DNA from: Peribacillus simplex
GTDB taxonomy: Bacteria > Bacillota > Bacilli > Bacillales > DSM-1321
Length of the DNA: 64,000 nt
Direction of reading: 5' to 3'
NCBI RefSeq assembly: GCF_030123325.1
Contig: NZ_CP126106.1
Span: forward strand, 4,678,001 to 4,742,000
Shown: positions 1-8,219 of the stretch, one piece after another
Position numbering within the stretch: position 1 is the stretch's first letter
Layout of the letters: each line of letters opens with the position of its first letter
Made by a program: the position numbers and the translations under genes
Notes under the pieces: model-generated
Database searches by the model: none
Seen by the model: only the letters and a program-made list of their open reading frames with translations
Told to the model about the DNA's origin: nothing

Positions 1-102
1 GTTGTTCCAAAACAAGAGCATTTTCAAGCATCACAGTTTGCCAACTTGAATGAGGCGGAAAAGCAGCAGCTTTTGGATTTACTTAGTAAAGTTCAAAAAT
101 GA
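1..102 (+). CDS. C-terminal end of a probable MarR-family regulator (partial)
   Basis: An open frame enters from the left edge and stops with TGA at 100-102, giving 33 residues. The tail reads LNEAEKQQLLDLLSK, which resembles the final helix of MarR-type winged-helix regulators (L-x-E-E-x-x-x-L-x-x-L-L). A strong terminator follows at once. Too little is visible to be sure of the family. Confidence 0.5.
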   Translation, partial: VVPKQEHFQASQFANLNEAEKQQLLDLLSKVQK

Positions 103-139
103 AAACAGATCACCTGCTAGAATGGTGATCTGTTTTTTT
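103..139 (+). terminator. Rho-independent terminator of the MarR-like gene
   Basis: A 12-bp perfect stem (103-114 with 124-135) with a 9-nt loop runs into seven T residues. It begins right after the stop codon at 102. Confidence 0.9.
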
Positions 140-189
140 ATCTTTGTTATTTTATAAACTGCATTTTGATTTTTCCATTCTATTTTCAG

Positions 190-252
190 TTGACATTTTG
201 TATACATATGTATACGTTTAACACAAGACAAAAAGTGTATACATATGTATAC
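190..252 (+). promoter_or_regulatory. Promoter with two identical 16-bp palindromic operators
   Basis: TTGACA at 190-195 is a consensus -35. The perfect palindrome GTATACATATGTATAC occurs at 200-215 and again at 237-252, 37 bp centre to centre. The first copy lies between the -35 and the expected -10 (about 213-218) and the second lies in the leader, a layout expected of tight repression. No repressor with a recognisable DNA-binding domain is encoded next to it, unless the small downstream protein or the MarR-like gene plays that part. Confidence 0.75.
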
Positions 253-270
253 ACAGAAAGAGGTTTTAAC

Positions 271-606
271 ATGAGAAATGAAAAACTCAAAAGGGATGGC
301 CATCACAAAGGAAAAGACCATGGTTCACACCATCATGGCCCAAAAACGTTTCGCCGCGGAAGGGCCCTTGCTTTTTTAGAAATGATGAATGTTAAACGTT
401 CAACCATTAAGGAACAGTTAGATAAACCAGAGTTTCATTCCATTAATCAAATCTTAGTCGGTGAATTAAAAGCCATCGATATGTTAATCAACGAATTCAT
501 TCAATTATTTGAAATACAAGAAAATGAAGCAGCCGATAAGAAAAGTGAAGAAAAGGAAACATCCAATAACGGTGAGAAAGGAATGGAAATGAATGAAACA
601 AATTAA
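271..606 (+). CDS. Small conserved protein of unknown function, His-rich N terminus
   Basis: 111 residues. The ATG at 271 is preferred over an in-frame ATG at 166 because GAAAGAGG lies 7 nt before it and the operators at 200-252 would otherwise be inside the gene. The N terminus is rich in His, Lys and Gly (HHKGKDHGSHHHG) and could bind metal. The core has the motif FRRGRALAFLEMM and then LVGELKAIDMLINEF, probably helical. The tail is acidic and low-complexity. It overlaps the following methyltransferase gene by 14 nt, so the two are translationally coupled. I recall similar short proteins in Bacillaceae but no established function, and I assign none. Confidence 0.75.
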   Translation: MRNEKLKRDGHHKGKDHGSHHHGPKTFRRGRALAFLEMMNVKRSTIKEQLDKPEFHSINQILVGELKAIDMLINEFIQLFEIQENEAADKKSEEKETSNNGEKGMEMNETN

Positions 607-1243
607 CAGTTATATCGATTCGTTGTTTTATACCAAAGATGCCCTTTTGGAAGAAGTCATAACGTCCATACAAGAAAACGGAATGCCGTCCATATCGGTA
701 TCCCCCTCATCTGGGAAACTTCTTACAATGCTTATATCCATTTCAGGAGCTAAAAATGTTTTGGAAATAGGCGCTCTTGGGGGCTATAGCGGAATCTGCC
801 TTGCCAGGGGATTCGGCAGCGAAGGAAAATTAACCTCCCTTGAATTAAAGGAGGAATACGCAAAGTTAGCTTATCACAATCTATGCAAAGCCGGCTTTGG
901 CGATCAAGTATCATATATGACCGGAGAAGCTCTACCAAGCCTTGAAAAACTCGTACGTGATAACAAGAAATTTGATTTTTTCTTTATAGATGCCGACAAG
1001 GACAATTATGAAAATTACCTACGATATTGCATTAAGCTGGCGGAACCGGGTGCTTTAATCGTCATGGATAACGTACTTGCAAGGGGCAGTGTTGCCAATC
1101 CGGATGCAGAACCTGAACGTCACACTGCATTCATGAAGGCATTCAATGAAACGGTTGCCAAACACCCTCAATTGGAATCCATGCTCATTCCAATCGGTGA
1201 TGGGCTGACTCTTTCAAAGGTAATTGCCCAAACTCACGAGTAA
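593..1243 (+). CDS. SAM-dependent O-methyltransferase, catechol/caffeoyl-CoA type
   Basis: 216 residues of the methyltransf_3 (YrrM-like) family. The SAM-binding motif I is VLEIGALGGYSGICLA at about residues 55-70. FFFIDADKDNYENY supplies the metal-binding Asp pair, and IVMDNVLARG is the conserved post-I motif. Enzymes of this family transfer methyl groups to vicinal hydroxyls on small aromatics with Mg2+ or Ca2+; the substrate here is unknown. It shares the palindrome-controlled promoter with the 111-residue gene. The last residues (VIAQTHE and the stop) are encoded by a unit of the downstream 21-bp tandem array, so the native C terminus was probably altered. Confidence 0.9.
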   Translation: MKQINSYIDSLFYTKDALLEEVITSIQENGMPSISVSPSSGKLLTMLISISGAKNVLEIGALGGYSGICLARGFGSEGKLTSLELKEEYAKLAYHNLCKAGFGDQVSYMTGEALPSLEKLVRDNKKFDFFFIDADKDNYENYLRYCIKLAEPGALIVMDNVLARGSVANPDAEPERHTAFMKAFNETVAKHPQLESMLIPIGDGLTLSKVIAQTHE

Positions 1244-1640
1244 AACTGCTAAATTTACGAGTAAAGTGCGAATTCACGAGTAAAGTATCCAATCTCACGA
1301 GTAAATTGCTCAAACTCACGAGTAATGTGCTCAAATTCACGAGTAAAACAGCCAAATTCACGAGTAATGTGCGAATTCACGAGTAAATTGCTCAAACTCA
1401 CGAGTAATGTGCCCAATCTCACGAGTAAAACAGCCAAATTCACGAGTAATGTGCGAATTCACGAGTAAATTGCCCAAACTCACGAGTAAAACTGCCAAAT
1501 TCATGAGTAATGTACGAATTCACGAGTAAAACAGCAAAACTCACGAGTAATGTGTGAATTCTCGAGATTTCGCCCGATTTCACGTGGAAATCGATCAAAC
1601 TTTTGAATATATCGCCCATACTCTCGAATTTATCGTCCAA
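1216..1640. repeat. 21-bp minisatellite with core CACGAGTAA
   Basis: Sixteen units carry the core (C/T)(A/T)CACGAGTAA, with one T-for-C change, at starts from 1236 to 1543. Spacing is 21 bp, or 19 bp in the units of the GCGAATTC type. About four decayed units follow to 1640. Unit tails alternate among a few types (TTGCYCAAA, AACAGCCAAA, TGTGCG), so some blocks were copied as groups. The first unit contains the stop codon of the methyltransferase gene. The reverse strand stays open through the array and reads FTREF-like repeats, with no ribosome-binding site and no non-repeat domain. Confidence 0.92.
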
Positions 1641-1687
1641 ATATCCTTTTCATGAAGAAAAATAAAATGAATTTCGATAATCTTGAA

Positions 1688-1708
1688 TGAAAATGATTTT
1701 TATTATCA
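1688..1708. promoter_or_regulatory. Possible Fur box without an adjacent target gene
   Basis: TGAAAATGATT followed by TTTATTATCA matches 18 of 21 positions of the Fur consensus (TGATAATGATT then ATCATTATCA). It lies between the minisatellite and the terminator of the DUF1540 gene. No gene starts from it on either strand within the window, so it may be an orphan left after a deletion or chance AT-rich sequence. Confidence 0.4.
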
Positions 1709-1711
1709 ATA

Positions 1712-1748
1712 ATAAAAAGAAAGAAGGGTAACCAGTTGATGGTTACCC
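1712..1748 (-). terminator. Terminator of the DUF1540 gene
   Basis: A 9-bp perfect stem, GGGTAACCA (1726-1734) with TGGTTACCC (1740-1748), is followed on the minus strand by a T-rich tract (TTCTTTCTTTTTATT). Confidence 0.8.
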
Positions 1749-1756
1749 CCGATGAT

Positions 1757-1912
1757 TTAAATTTCTGGATCAAATGTTTTGCAATCCGTTTCTTTGCTAT
1801 TTGATGCTTGATTCCCTTTATGACTTACAACATAAATAGCATCAGCACTGCATTTGTTTCCAGAATCCCAATATTTACAATTATTCACTTCACACAGAAC
1901 ATCTTTTGCCAT
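1757..1912 (-). CDS. DUF1540 domain protein, 51 residues
   Basis: ATG at 1912 with AGGAGGTGTG 4 nt upstream and TAA at 1757. The protein has the DUF1540 pattern of spaced cysteines: C7, C12, C21 and C44, with CEVNNCKYWDSGNKCSADAI at residues 7-26. Four cysteines in this spacing suggest a small metal-binding fold. Members are common in spore-formers and their role is not established. It has its own terminator (1712-1748) and stands alone, convergent with the methyltransferase operon across the minisatellite. Confidence 0.88.
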   Translation of the reverse strand: MAKDVLCEVNNCKYWDSGNKCSADAIYVVSHKGNQASNSKETDCKTFDPEI

Positions 1913-2027
1913 CTTATCACACCTCCTCATTTGCTATCATTAACAAAGTTGGGGTTATTGATACTTTCCTTTTTCAGGTTTTTGTGTCTAATTTTAAGGA
2001 AAACGATATTGAGGGCCGCAACGAACG

Positions 2028-2057
2028 AAAATCCGGGCAGCTTCCGCCCGGATTTTT
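2028..2057 (-). terminator. Terminator of cstA
   Basis: Stem AAAATCCGGGC (2028-2038) with GCCCGGATTTT (2046-2056) directly after the cstA stop on the minus strand. T tracts on both sides would let it work in both directions. Confidence 0.85.
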
Positions 2058-2061
2058 ATGT

Positions 2062-3855
2062 TCATGCTGATCTTTTCAGTAGTTCTGCCTGAGGGATTTT
2101 CCAAAGCTCCCGCCATTTTTTCAAGGCGGCAACCAGAATGATCAAGCCCAGGATTAACATGGTGATCGATAATATTCCGTTCAAGATGCTGAATCCTGCA
2201 GAGTCCGGGTTCAGGTATACGTTTCTGACCATCCAGTACCCTGCTACATTAACCGTTACATATAAATAGGCAAGGGGTACAAGGCATGTCCACATATACC
2301 AGCGTTTGTCTGCAATTTTCAATACGACGGTCGCACCGATGATGAGTCCAATCGAGGCCATGAGCTGGTTGGATACGCCAAAGAGTGCCCAGATCGAACT
2401 AATGTCCCCAGAGTAAAGCAGGTATCCCCATATAAAGCAGGCTAACGCGCTGGCAAAGATGTTACCCGGCAGCCAGTCGACCCTTTTTAGTGGTTTATAA
2501 AACTCCCCGAAGAAGTCCTGGATTAAGTAACGGGCAACACGTGTCCCTGAATCGATTGCGGTCAATATGAACACCGCCTCGAACATGATGACGAATTGGA
2601 AGAAAAATGAAGCCAATTTATCAAAGAAGGGTATTTCGGTAAAAATATAGGTCATGCCGACAGCAAGTGTAACTGCCCCGCCTGTCCTTCCTTCCAGATT
2701 AATGCCGATTTCTTCACTGAGTTCGTTAAGGTGTACGGTTTCCATACCTAATGTTTGAAATACTTCAGGTGAGGAGTTAATCGCAAAATAATCCCCTGGC
2801 TGCAGCGAAACCGCAGCAATCAATGCCATGATGGCAACGACACATTCCACAAGCATCGCCCCGAAACCGACGGATTTGATATCACTCCAACGGTTTAACA
2901 TCTTTGGGGTTGTGCCTGATCCGACAAATGCATGGAATCCTGAAATCGCCCCACAGGCGATGGTTATTGAAATGAATGGCCAAACGGGTCCGGCTACAAT
3001 CGGGCCCCCGCCATTAATGAATTCGGTAAACGCAGGAAACTGGATTTCTGGATTAACCACGAAAACACCGATAATCAATGCGGCAAATACACCGATTTTC
3101 ATAAATGTACTCAAGTAATCACGAGGTGCCAGCAGCAGCCAAACAGGCAATGCGGCAGCGAAGAAAGCATAGATCGGCAAAATGATGGCAAGTGTGCTCG
3201 CCTCGAGTGTCAATAAGTCACCAAGTGCCGTTCCTTGAATGTTCGGACCAAGTAAAATCGCGGCCATGATAAGCGCAAAACCGACGATGGTCGCACCTTT
3301 CAGATTGCCGGTTTTTTTATGGTAAAGCCCTACTCCCATGGCGATGGGAATGGTGATCCCGACTGCAAACGTCCCCCATGGATTATTTTCCAAAGCATGC
3401 AGAACGACCATTGAAAGTCCCGCCATCGTGATCGTAATGATAAAAAGCATCGCGAGTCCTGTACAGAAGCCTGCTACAGGTCCAAGTTCTTCTTTTGCAA
3501 CTTCCGAAAGGGATTTGCCGTCTTTCCGCATCGACGCGAAAAGCACGACGGCATCATGGACGGCTCCCCCGATTACAGCCCCGATTAAAAGCCATAATAA
3601 ACTTGGCAAATAGCCGAATTGTGCAGCAAGGATCGGACCCACCAAAGGACCAGCCGCTGCAATGGCTGCAAAATGGTGGCCGAATGCCACCCATTTATTT
3701 GTTGGAACATAATCTTTTCCATCTTCTAATTTATGGGCCGGAGTCGGCTTCGAATCATCGAGTTTTAATACTTTGAGTGCTATGAATGTCCCGTATAAAC
3801 GGTAGGCAATCATTAATATACAAATGGAGCCTATGACAATTGTAACCGCATTCAT
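2062..3855 (-). CDS. cstA: CstA-family carbon starvation / pyruvate-type transporter
   Basis: 597 residues starting at the ATG at 3855, which has GAGGGGGTT 6 nt upstream; an in-frame start 45 nt further up lacks one. It is a multi-spanning membrane protein with the CstA signature PTNKWVAFGHHFAAIAAAGP near residue 50 and FHAFVGSGTTPKML in the middle. The family includes E. coli CstA and BtsT (pyruvate/H+ symport) and peptide importers. It lies just downstream of a LytS/LytT-type two-component system on the same strand. E. coli BtsS/BtsR controls btsT in the same way, so pyruvate import under sensor control is the likeliest role. Length is normal for the shorter Gram-positive form. Confidence 0.92.
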   Translation of the reverse strand: MNAVTIVIGSICILMIAYRLYGTFIALKVLKLDDSKPTPAHKLEDGKDYVPTNKWVAFGHHFAAIAAAGPLVGPILAAQFGYLPSLLWLLIGAVIGGAVHDAVVLFASMRKDGKSLSEVAKEELGPVAGFCTGLAMLFIITITMAGLSMVVLHALENNPWGTFAVGITIPIAMGVGLYHKKTGNLKGATIVGFALIMAAILLGPNIQGTALGDLLTLEASTLAIILPIYAFFAAALPVWLLLAPRDYLSTFMKIGVFAALIIGVFVVNPEIQFPAFTEFINGGGPIVAGPVWPFISITIACGAISGFHAFVGSGTTPKMLNRWSDIKSVGFGAMLVECVVAIMALIAAVSLQPGDYFAINSSPEVFQTLGMETVHLNELSEEIGINLEGRTGGAVTLAVGMTYIFTEIPFFDKLASFFFQFVIMFEAVFILTAIDSGTRVARYLIQDFFGEFYKPLKRVDWLPGNIFASALACFIWGYLLYSGDISSIWALFGVSNQLMASIGLIIGATVVLKIADKRWYMWTCLVPLAYLYVTVNVAGYWMVRNVYLNPDSAGFSILNGILSITMLILGLIILVAALKKWRELWKIPQAELLKRSA

Positions 3856-3902
3856 ATTTGAACCCCCTCTATTTCTTACATCGTAAAATGATGATATCAC
3901 AA

Positions 3903-3916
3903 TGAAAGCGGCTTCA
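3903..3916. promoter_or_regulatory. Candidate CcpA cre site upstream of cstA
   Basis: TGAAAGCGGCTTCA fits the cre consensus TGWAANCGNTNWCA at 13 of 14 positions. It lies 48-61 nt before the cstA start codon. Catabolite repression would suit a transporter used when preferred sugars are gone. Confidence 0.5.
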
Positions 3917-3996
3917 ATGGGTTTTCAAGTTATAATGCAGATATCGGGGGATGGACTGCAATATGAAGAAGGTAAAATGCAGAATTATGAAAATTT

Positions 3997-4752
3997 TTAA
4001 AAACCGATAAGCTGCCTTAGCTCCTTCACATATGTGCGGCTTACCGGAATGTTTGATCCGTCACTCATAATGAGATTATAAGTCGAGTTGAACCAAGGCT
4101 GTATTTCAGATATATGGATGACATTCACGATAAAACCGCGATGCACCCGTAAAAATGAGCGCTTATCGAGCTTCCTTTCAAGCACGATGAGGGGCTCACC
4201 GATTTTATATTCAGTTTCTTCGGTTTTAATGATCGTCTTTCCTTCCATGAGTCCTATGAACAAAATATTATCCCGGTCAATCAAAACGATACGATCATCT
4301 ATCACTACAGCCAATTTACCTGTCTGTTCCACCGCCGTACGGCTGGCGGGAGGTACTGTCCTGGATTCACCTTTCCCGATTTGCCGCTGCTTCATGAGCT
4401 TATCCAATGTTTGGCGAATCCTTTTTTCATTAAATGGCTTTAATAGATAATCAAATGCATATAACTCGAAAGCCTGGAGGGCAAACTCATCGTAAGCGGT
4501 CGCAAAAATGAGCGAAGGTGCGGGGTCAAGTTCCGCCAATTGCTTAGCCAAATGCAAGCCATTGCCTTCAGCAAGCTCAATGTCCAAAAAGACAAGTTCA
4601 GGTTTAAGGCGGGAGATATCCCTCATGGCATCTTCTATCCCCTCGGCCTCACCCACGACTTCAACTTGCCTGCTTCTCTTCAATAGATATTTCAATTCAT
4701 CTCTTGCCAGTGGTTCATCCTCTACGATAAATGCTTTCATCATCGTTGACAT
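3997..4752 (-). CDS. lytT: LytTR-family response regulator (LytT/BtsR type)
   Basis: 251 residues. The receiver domain occupies about residues 5-125: FIVEDEPLARDE at the start, the phospho-acceptor Asp in LVFLDIELAEGNG, and FATAYDEFALQAFELYAFDYLLKPF at the end. The C-terminal LytTR DNA-binding domain begins near residue 145 and contains FLRVHRGFIVNVIHI. The gene overlaps the 3' end of the sensor kinase gene by 38 nt. The start is ambiguous between ATG 4752 (AAGGAG only 3 nt away) and ATG 4743 or 4740. The target is most likely the downstream cstA gene. Confidence 0.92.
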   Translation of the reverse strand: MSTMMKAFIVEDEPLARDELKYLLKRSRQVEVVGEAEGIEDAMRDISRLKPELVFLDIELAEGNGLHLAKQLAELDPAPSLIFATAYDEFALQAFELYAFDYLLKPFNEKRIRQTLDKLMKQRQIGKGESRTVPPASRTAVEQTGKLAVVIDDRIVLIDRDNILFIGLMEGKTIIKTEETEYKIGEPLIVLERKLDKRSFLRVHRGFIVNVIHISEIQPWFNSTYNLIMSDGSNIPVSRTYVKELRQLIGF

Positions 4753-6532
4753 ATGCTCCTTTTTCGTTGAGTGGTATTGATATTTTCACTTGTGTTCCGT
4801 GCCCCGGTTCACTTGCGATCGAGAGGCTGGCCTGTCCTTTATAGATCCCTTCCAGCCGTTCACTGATATTATGAAGGGCCGTTCCCGTACCCTTAGTCGA
4901 TTCTACAGCATGCTTACCCAATTCATCTATTCTCCCGCTTGAAATCCCTTTTCCGTTATCTTCCACAACAATGCGCATCGTACCGTCTTTAAAGTATGCG
5001 TGAATGATGATTTCACCTTTGCCTTTCAGAAGTGGAAATGCATGGTGTACCGCATTCTCAACAAGCGGCTGTAACGTGAATGGAGGGATGAGAACTTCCT
5101 TAAGCCTTGGCTCAATGCGATAGTCGATATGATATTTATCTGGAAAACGCGCCTGTTCCAGTGATAAATATGCGTTAACATGCTCTAATTCCTTTTCCAG
5201 CGGCACCAGTATTTGTCGGGCACCTTGTAAATTAGAACGAAAGAACGCACTGAGCTCCTGCAATAAGTTTCTTGCCTTCTCGACATCCGTCCGGCATAGA
5301 ACGGATATCGTATTGATTGCATTGAATAAAAAATGAGGATGGACCTGTGCCTGTAAGGCCTTAATTTCAGCATCTTTCAATAATTTCGTTTGCATTTCCG
5401 CTTTAGCGAGTTCCAATTGAGTGGAAAATAGTTTGGCCAACCCTTCAGCTAACTCTTGTTCCACTTGGCTTAATTTATCCGGATGCTTGAAATACATCTT
5501 CAATGTCCCGACCGTTTTCTGCTGGACCTGCAACGGCAGGACCACTGCCGCTTGCAATGGGCATTGATCATGAAAACAATAAATGTCCTTTTTTGTTTTG
5601 GCCACGATGATTTTCCCTTGTTCAAGGGCTTTTTTCGTTAAGCCTGTCGCTATCCCCACCTTTGGGACATGGTGATCGGACGCAGCACCCACATGGGCAA
5701 GTACGCTATGTTCATTGGTAATGGCCACGGCATCGGCCTCAGTCAGCCCCAAGATGATTTGGGCTATTCTCTTGCATGAAGTTTGATTCAGACCTTGCCG
5801 GAAAAAGGGCAAGGTTTGATCCGCAATCAGGAACGCAAGATTGGTTTGTACGGCCCGCGTCCGTGCTTCGTCCCTCGTGATCGACTGAATGATGAGCATG
5901 AATAGTAAAGTCCCGAACCCGTTGATGATGATCATGGGCAGTCCGATTACTTGTACGAGCTCCCACGCCCTTTCAAATGGTTTGGCCGTCACCAGGATGA
6001 TGCCCATTTGGATCGCTTCCAATGCCATGCAAATGGGAAGGGCAAACCAAGGGGTGATCATCCCATGCTTTCGCCGCCTTTTCCCCAAAAAACCCGATAA
6101 AACCCCAGCCAAAATCGCAGCGATTGCACAAGCCCCCGCCGTAAAACCCCCGAGAAAATAACGGTGAAGCCCCGCAATCAAACCTACTCCCAACCCAACA
6201 AATGGACCTCCCAGCAAACCGCCGATGGCCACGCCCATGATTCTTGTATTGGCAATCGCGTTATCGGGAGCAATCTCAGCATGCCAATTCCCCTCTGGCA
6301 TGGCATGAATCCCGATTTCGATCCCTGTATAGTTACTTATGATGCCAAACGTTCCAAAAAGTGCGATAAACATGATTTTCTTTGACATTTCATGTTCATG
6401 GCCTATCATTTGCCGAAACGGTTTCATATAAGAAAGCAGGAATGCGGCAATTACGATGATCCCCACTTTTTCAAACAGCGACGGTAATAAATCAACCAAA
6501 GCATTCACCCCATTTCTGGCTTTTTCATTCAT
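4715..6532 (-). CDS. lytS: LytS-type sensor histidine kinase
   Basis: 605 residues from ATG 6532; an upstream in-frame ATG at 6610 has no ribosome-binding site and would add 26 unrelated residues. The N terminus has the 5TMR-LYT membrane sensor (KPFRQMIGHEHEMS, NTRIMGVAIGGLLGGPFVG, VLSGFLG). A GAF domain follows (NEHSVLAHVG), then the LytS-type kinase core with the phosphorylated His in VHPHFLFNAINTI and an ATPase domain (PPFTLQPLVENAVHHAF, VEDNGKGI). LytS/BtsS proteins sense external pyruvate; that is family knowledge and is not shown for this protein. It forms an operon with lytT. Confidence 0.92.
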   Translation of the reverse strand: MNEKARNGVNALVDLLPSLFEKVGIIVIAAFLLSYMKPFRQMIGHEHEMSKKIMFIALFGTFGIISNYTGIEIGIHAMPEGNWHAEIAPDNAIANTRIMGVAIGGLLGGPFVGLGVGLIAGLHRYFLGGFTAGACAIAAILAGVLSGFLGKRRRKHGMITPWFALPICMALEAIQMGIILVTAKPFERAWELVQVIGLPMIIINGFGTLLFMLIIQSITRDEARTRAVQTNLAFLIADQTLPFFRQGLNQTSCKRIAQIILGLTEADAVAITNEHSVLAHVGAASDHHVPKVGIATGLTKKALEQGKIIVAKTKKDIYCFHDQCPLQAAVVLPLQVQQKTVGTLKMYFKHPDKLSQVEQELAEGLAKLFSTQLELAKAEMQTKLLKDAEIKALQAQVHPHFLFNAINTISVLCRTDVEKARNLLQELSAFFRSNLQGARQILVPLEKELEHVNAYLSLEQARFPDKYHIDYRIEPRLKEVLIPPFTLQPLVENAVHHAFPLLKGKGEIIIHAYFKDGTMRIVVEDNGKGISSGRIDELGKHAVESTKGTGTALHNISERLEGIYKGQASLSIASEPGHGTQVKISIPLNEKGAYVNDDESIYRRG

Positions 6533-6850
6533 CTTACACCAGCCATGAAATCCTTGTCGAATTTTGTTTTTACGATTAACTCCGATAATCCAAGAACATG
6601 GAACCTCCATATAATCTTGTTACATTTGGGATACGCCTTCAGCTAGCATGGGGAACATTAGAATGCTGTGGTTGGTTCAATCCCGGTATGATCATTCAAA
6701 AAAAAGCCTATCAATACCAAGGCTTTTTCAAAGGAAGGAAATCACTGATTCGTTTATATAGGACCGTGTCACCATCCTCAGGTAGACATTTAACAAGTTT
6801 TTCGTCATGGAAGTTCCTTACAGATGAAGCTATTAGACCAAAGGCTGCAT

Positions 6851-7966
6851 TTAACATCCTTTGGCCGCCTTTGAAATGGAACGCTTTTTTTTCAATAGTC
6901 CAATCACTAGCAATATCACCGGGAGCAGAAAACAAATGGTTAAGGAAAATGGCGTCCATGCTTTTAAAGTAAAGTTTTGACTATGTACTGTATTTGGATG
7001 TGTAATGATGGAGAAGGCAAGAATGATAAATGCTAATGGGAAGTGAAGAATTTTGTGATTTTTTAATCCCAGTACCTGTGCTAACCCCAGAGACATTCCA
7101 TAATAACAAATCGTTAGCTTGAAATACACGGAAAGAATCCAAATGAAGGCTACAATGACTTCAATACGTTCCAAAAAATTACCGACACTCAACCTCTTTC
7201 CTAATCTATAAGAAGGATAGTTTTGCAGTGCTGTTATATCAATACCCAATACGAGGATACTGAAAATGATCACCAAGAATAGAACCATGCCTCCCAATAA
7301 TGTTCCCCGATAAAAGTTTTTTTTCATTTCATCCTTTTCATTTACATATGGCATGATCATTAAAAGGAAAACGAGCTGTACATACGGGAGTGCCAAAATG
7401 TGATAGGAGCCCTTAATAATTGGTTTCATGCCGTCGTCGAAAATAGGCTGTATATGTTCTAATTTGATCTCAGGGATAAGAAGTAAAAATAACATGAAAA
7501 GCATAAAAACTATCCAAGGGAAAAAGATTGATGCAGTTCGGCTGATGACTTCCAATCCTAAGCGTACACCGATTATGCTTGTCAATAAAAAAAGAACCAT
7601 GATCATTTCGATAGGCGTTCCAACCAAAATTTGTGTCGTTGAAAAACTCCCTATTTCATACAATAAAGCAGACAAAAGGTATAAAATATAAAAAAGAAAG
7701 AGCAGTGCCGAGATTTTCCCAACCCATTTCCCCAATATTTTTTCATTCACTTCGACATAAGTTTTAGATGGATAAATGGAGGCTAATTTATTATATAAGA
7801 ATACAAAACATAAACTGATGAGCGTCGTCATGATATAGGAAATCCAGGCATCCTGCTTCACTAACGTGACAAGTAGAGCAGGTACATTAAGTATCGAACC
7901 TCCTATCGTAAATATGATGACCAATATAAGAAATTCCCCGGAGCTAATTTTTCCTTTCTCGAGCAT
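6851..7966 (-). CDS. GerAB/YndE-family spore germination permease (B subunit)
   Basis: 371 residues, about ten membrane helices, with the GerAB/ArcD/ProY features GEFLILVIIFTIGGSILNVPALL at the start and NYPSYRLGKRLSVGNFLERIEVIVAF in the C-terminal half. B subunits recognise germinants in the inner spore membrane. ATG 7966 has GGGGGT upstream. The D-subunit-like gene lies 14 nt upstream and a decayed gerC beyond it. With no A subunit and no intact C subunit in the window, this receptor is probably not functional as encoded here. Confidence 0.9.
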   Translation of the reverse strand: MLEKGKISSGEFLILVIIFTIGGSILNVPALLVTLVKQDAWISYIMTTLISLCFVFLYNKLASIYPSKTYVEVNEKILGKWVGKISALLFLFYILYLLSALLYEIGSFSTTQILVGTPIEMIMVLFLLTSIIGVRLGLEVISRTASIFFPWIVFMLFMLFLLLIPEIKLEHIQPIFDDGMKPIIKGSYHILALPYVQLVFLLMIMPYVNEKDEMKKNFYRGTLLGGMVLFLVIIFSILVLGIDITALQNYPSYRLGKRLSVGNFLERIEVIVAFIWILSVYFKLTICYYGMSLGLAQVLGLKNHKILHFPLAFIILAFSIITHPNTVHSQNFTLKAWTPFSLTICFLLPVILLVIGLLKKKRSISKAAKGC

Positions 7967-7980
7967 GATCAGTACCCCCC

Positions 7981-8214
7981 CTAAGACAGAATCCGTTCCA
8001 TGAAAGATGTGAAGGGATTATAAATTTTTGTTATCCAGTCTAAGGGATTAGGGATGGTAATATTTTTGATTAATAAAATACTCAACGTCATGCCAACTAA
8101 AAGCAATAGAATATAAACGGAGACTTCCCTCCAGCATTTATGTTTAATAAGTTGAGGTAATTCGAAATATGAAATAACGGCTCCAGTAAACACTGTTCCA
8201 ATCATTGCCCACAT
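7981..8214 (-). CDS. Germinant receptor D-subunit-like small membrane protein
   Basis: 77 residues with two predicted helices (about 3-18 and 29-49) and a short polar tail. Small two-helix proteins of this size are encoded in many Bacillus ger operons as D subunits that modulate receptor activity. ATG 8214 lies 8 nt from GAGGAG, which is also the last two codons of the broken gerC upstream. Assignment rests on size, topology and position. Confidence 0.65.
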   Translation of the reverse strand: MWAMIGTVFTGAVISYFELPQLIKHKCWREVSVYILLLLVGMTLSILLIKNITIPNPLDWITKIYNPFTSFMERILS

Positions 8215-8219
8215 TGATT

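Noticed and set aside
1255..1640. Two minus-strand frames reading FTREF-type repeat proteins
   Set aside because: They are translations of the 21-bp minisatellite. No ribosome-binding site, no non-repetitive domain, and the 19-bp units shift the frame.
1216..1640. CRISPR-like array
   Set aside because: The 21-bp units have no unique spacers, and no cas genes are near.
3856..3996. LytTR-type direct repeat upstream of cstA
   Set aside because: I looked for ACC(A/G)CT-like pairs and found only single weak matches, so no site is annotated.
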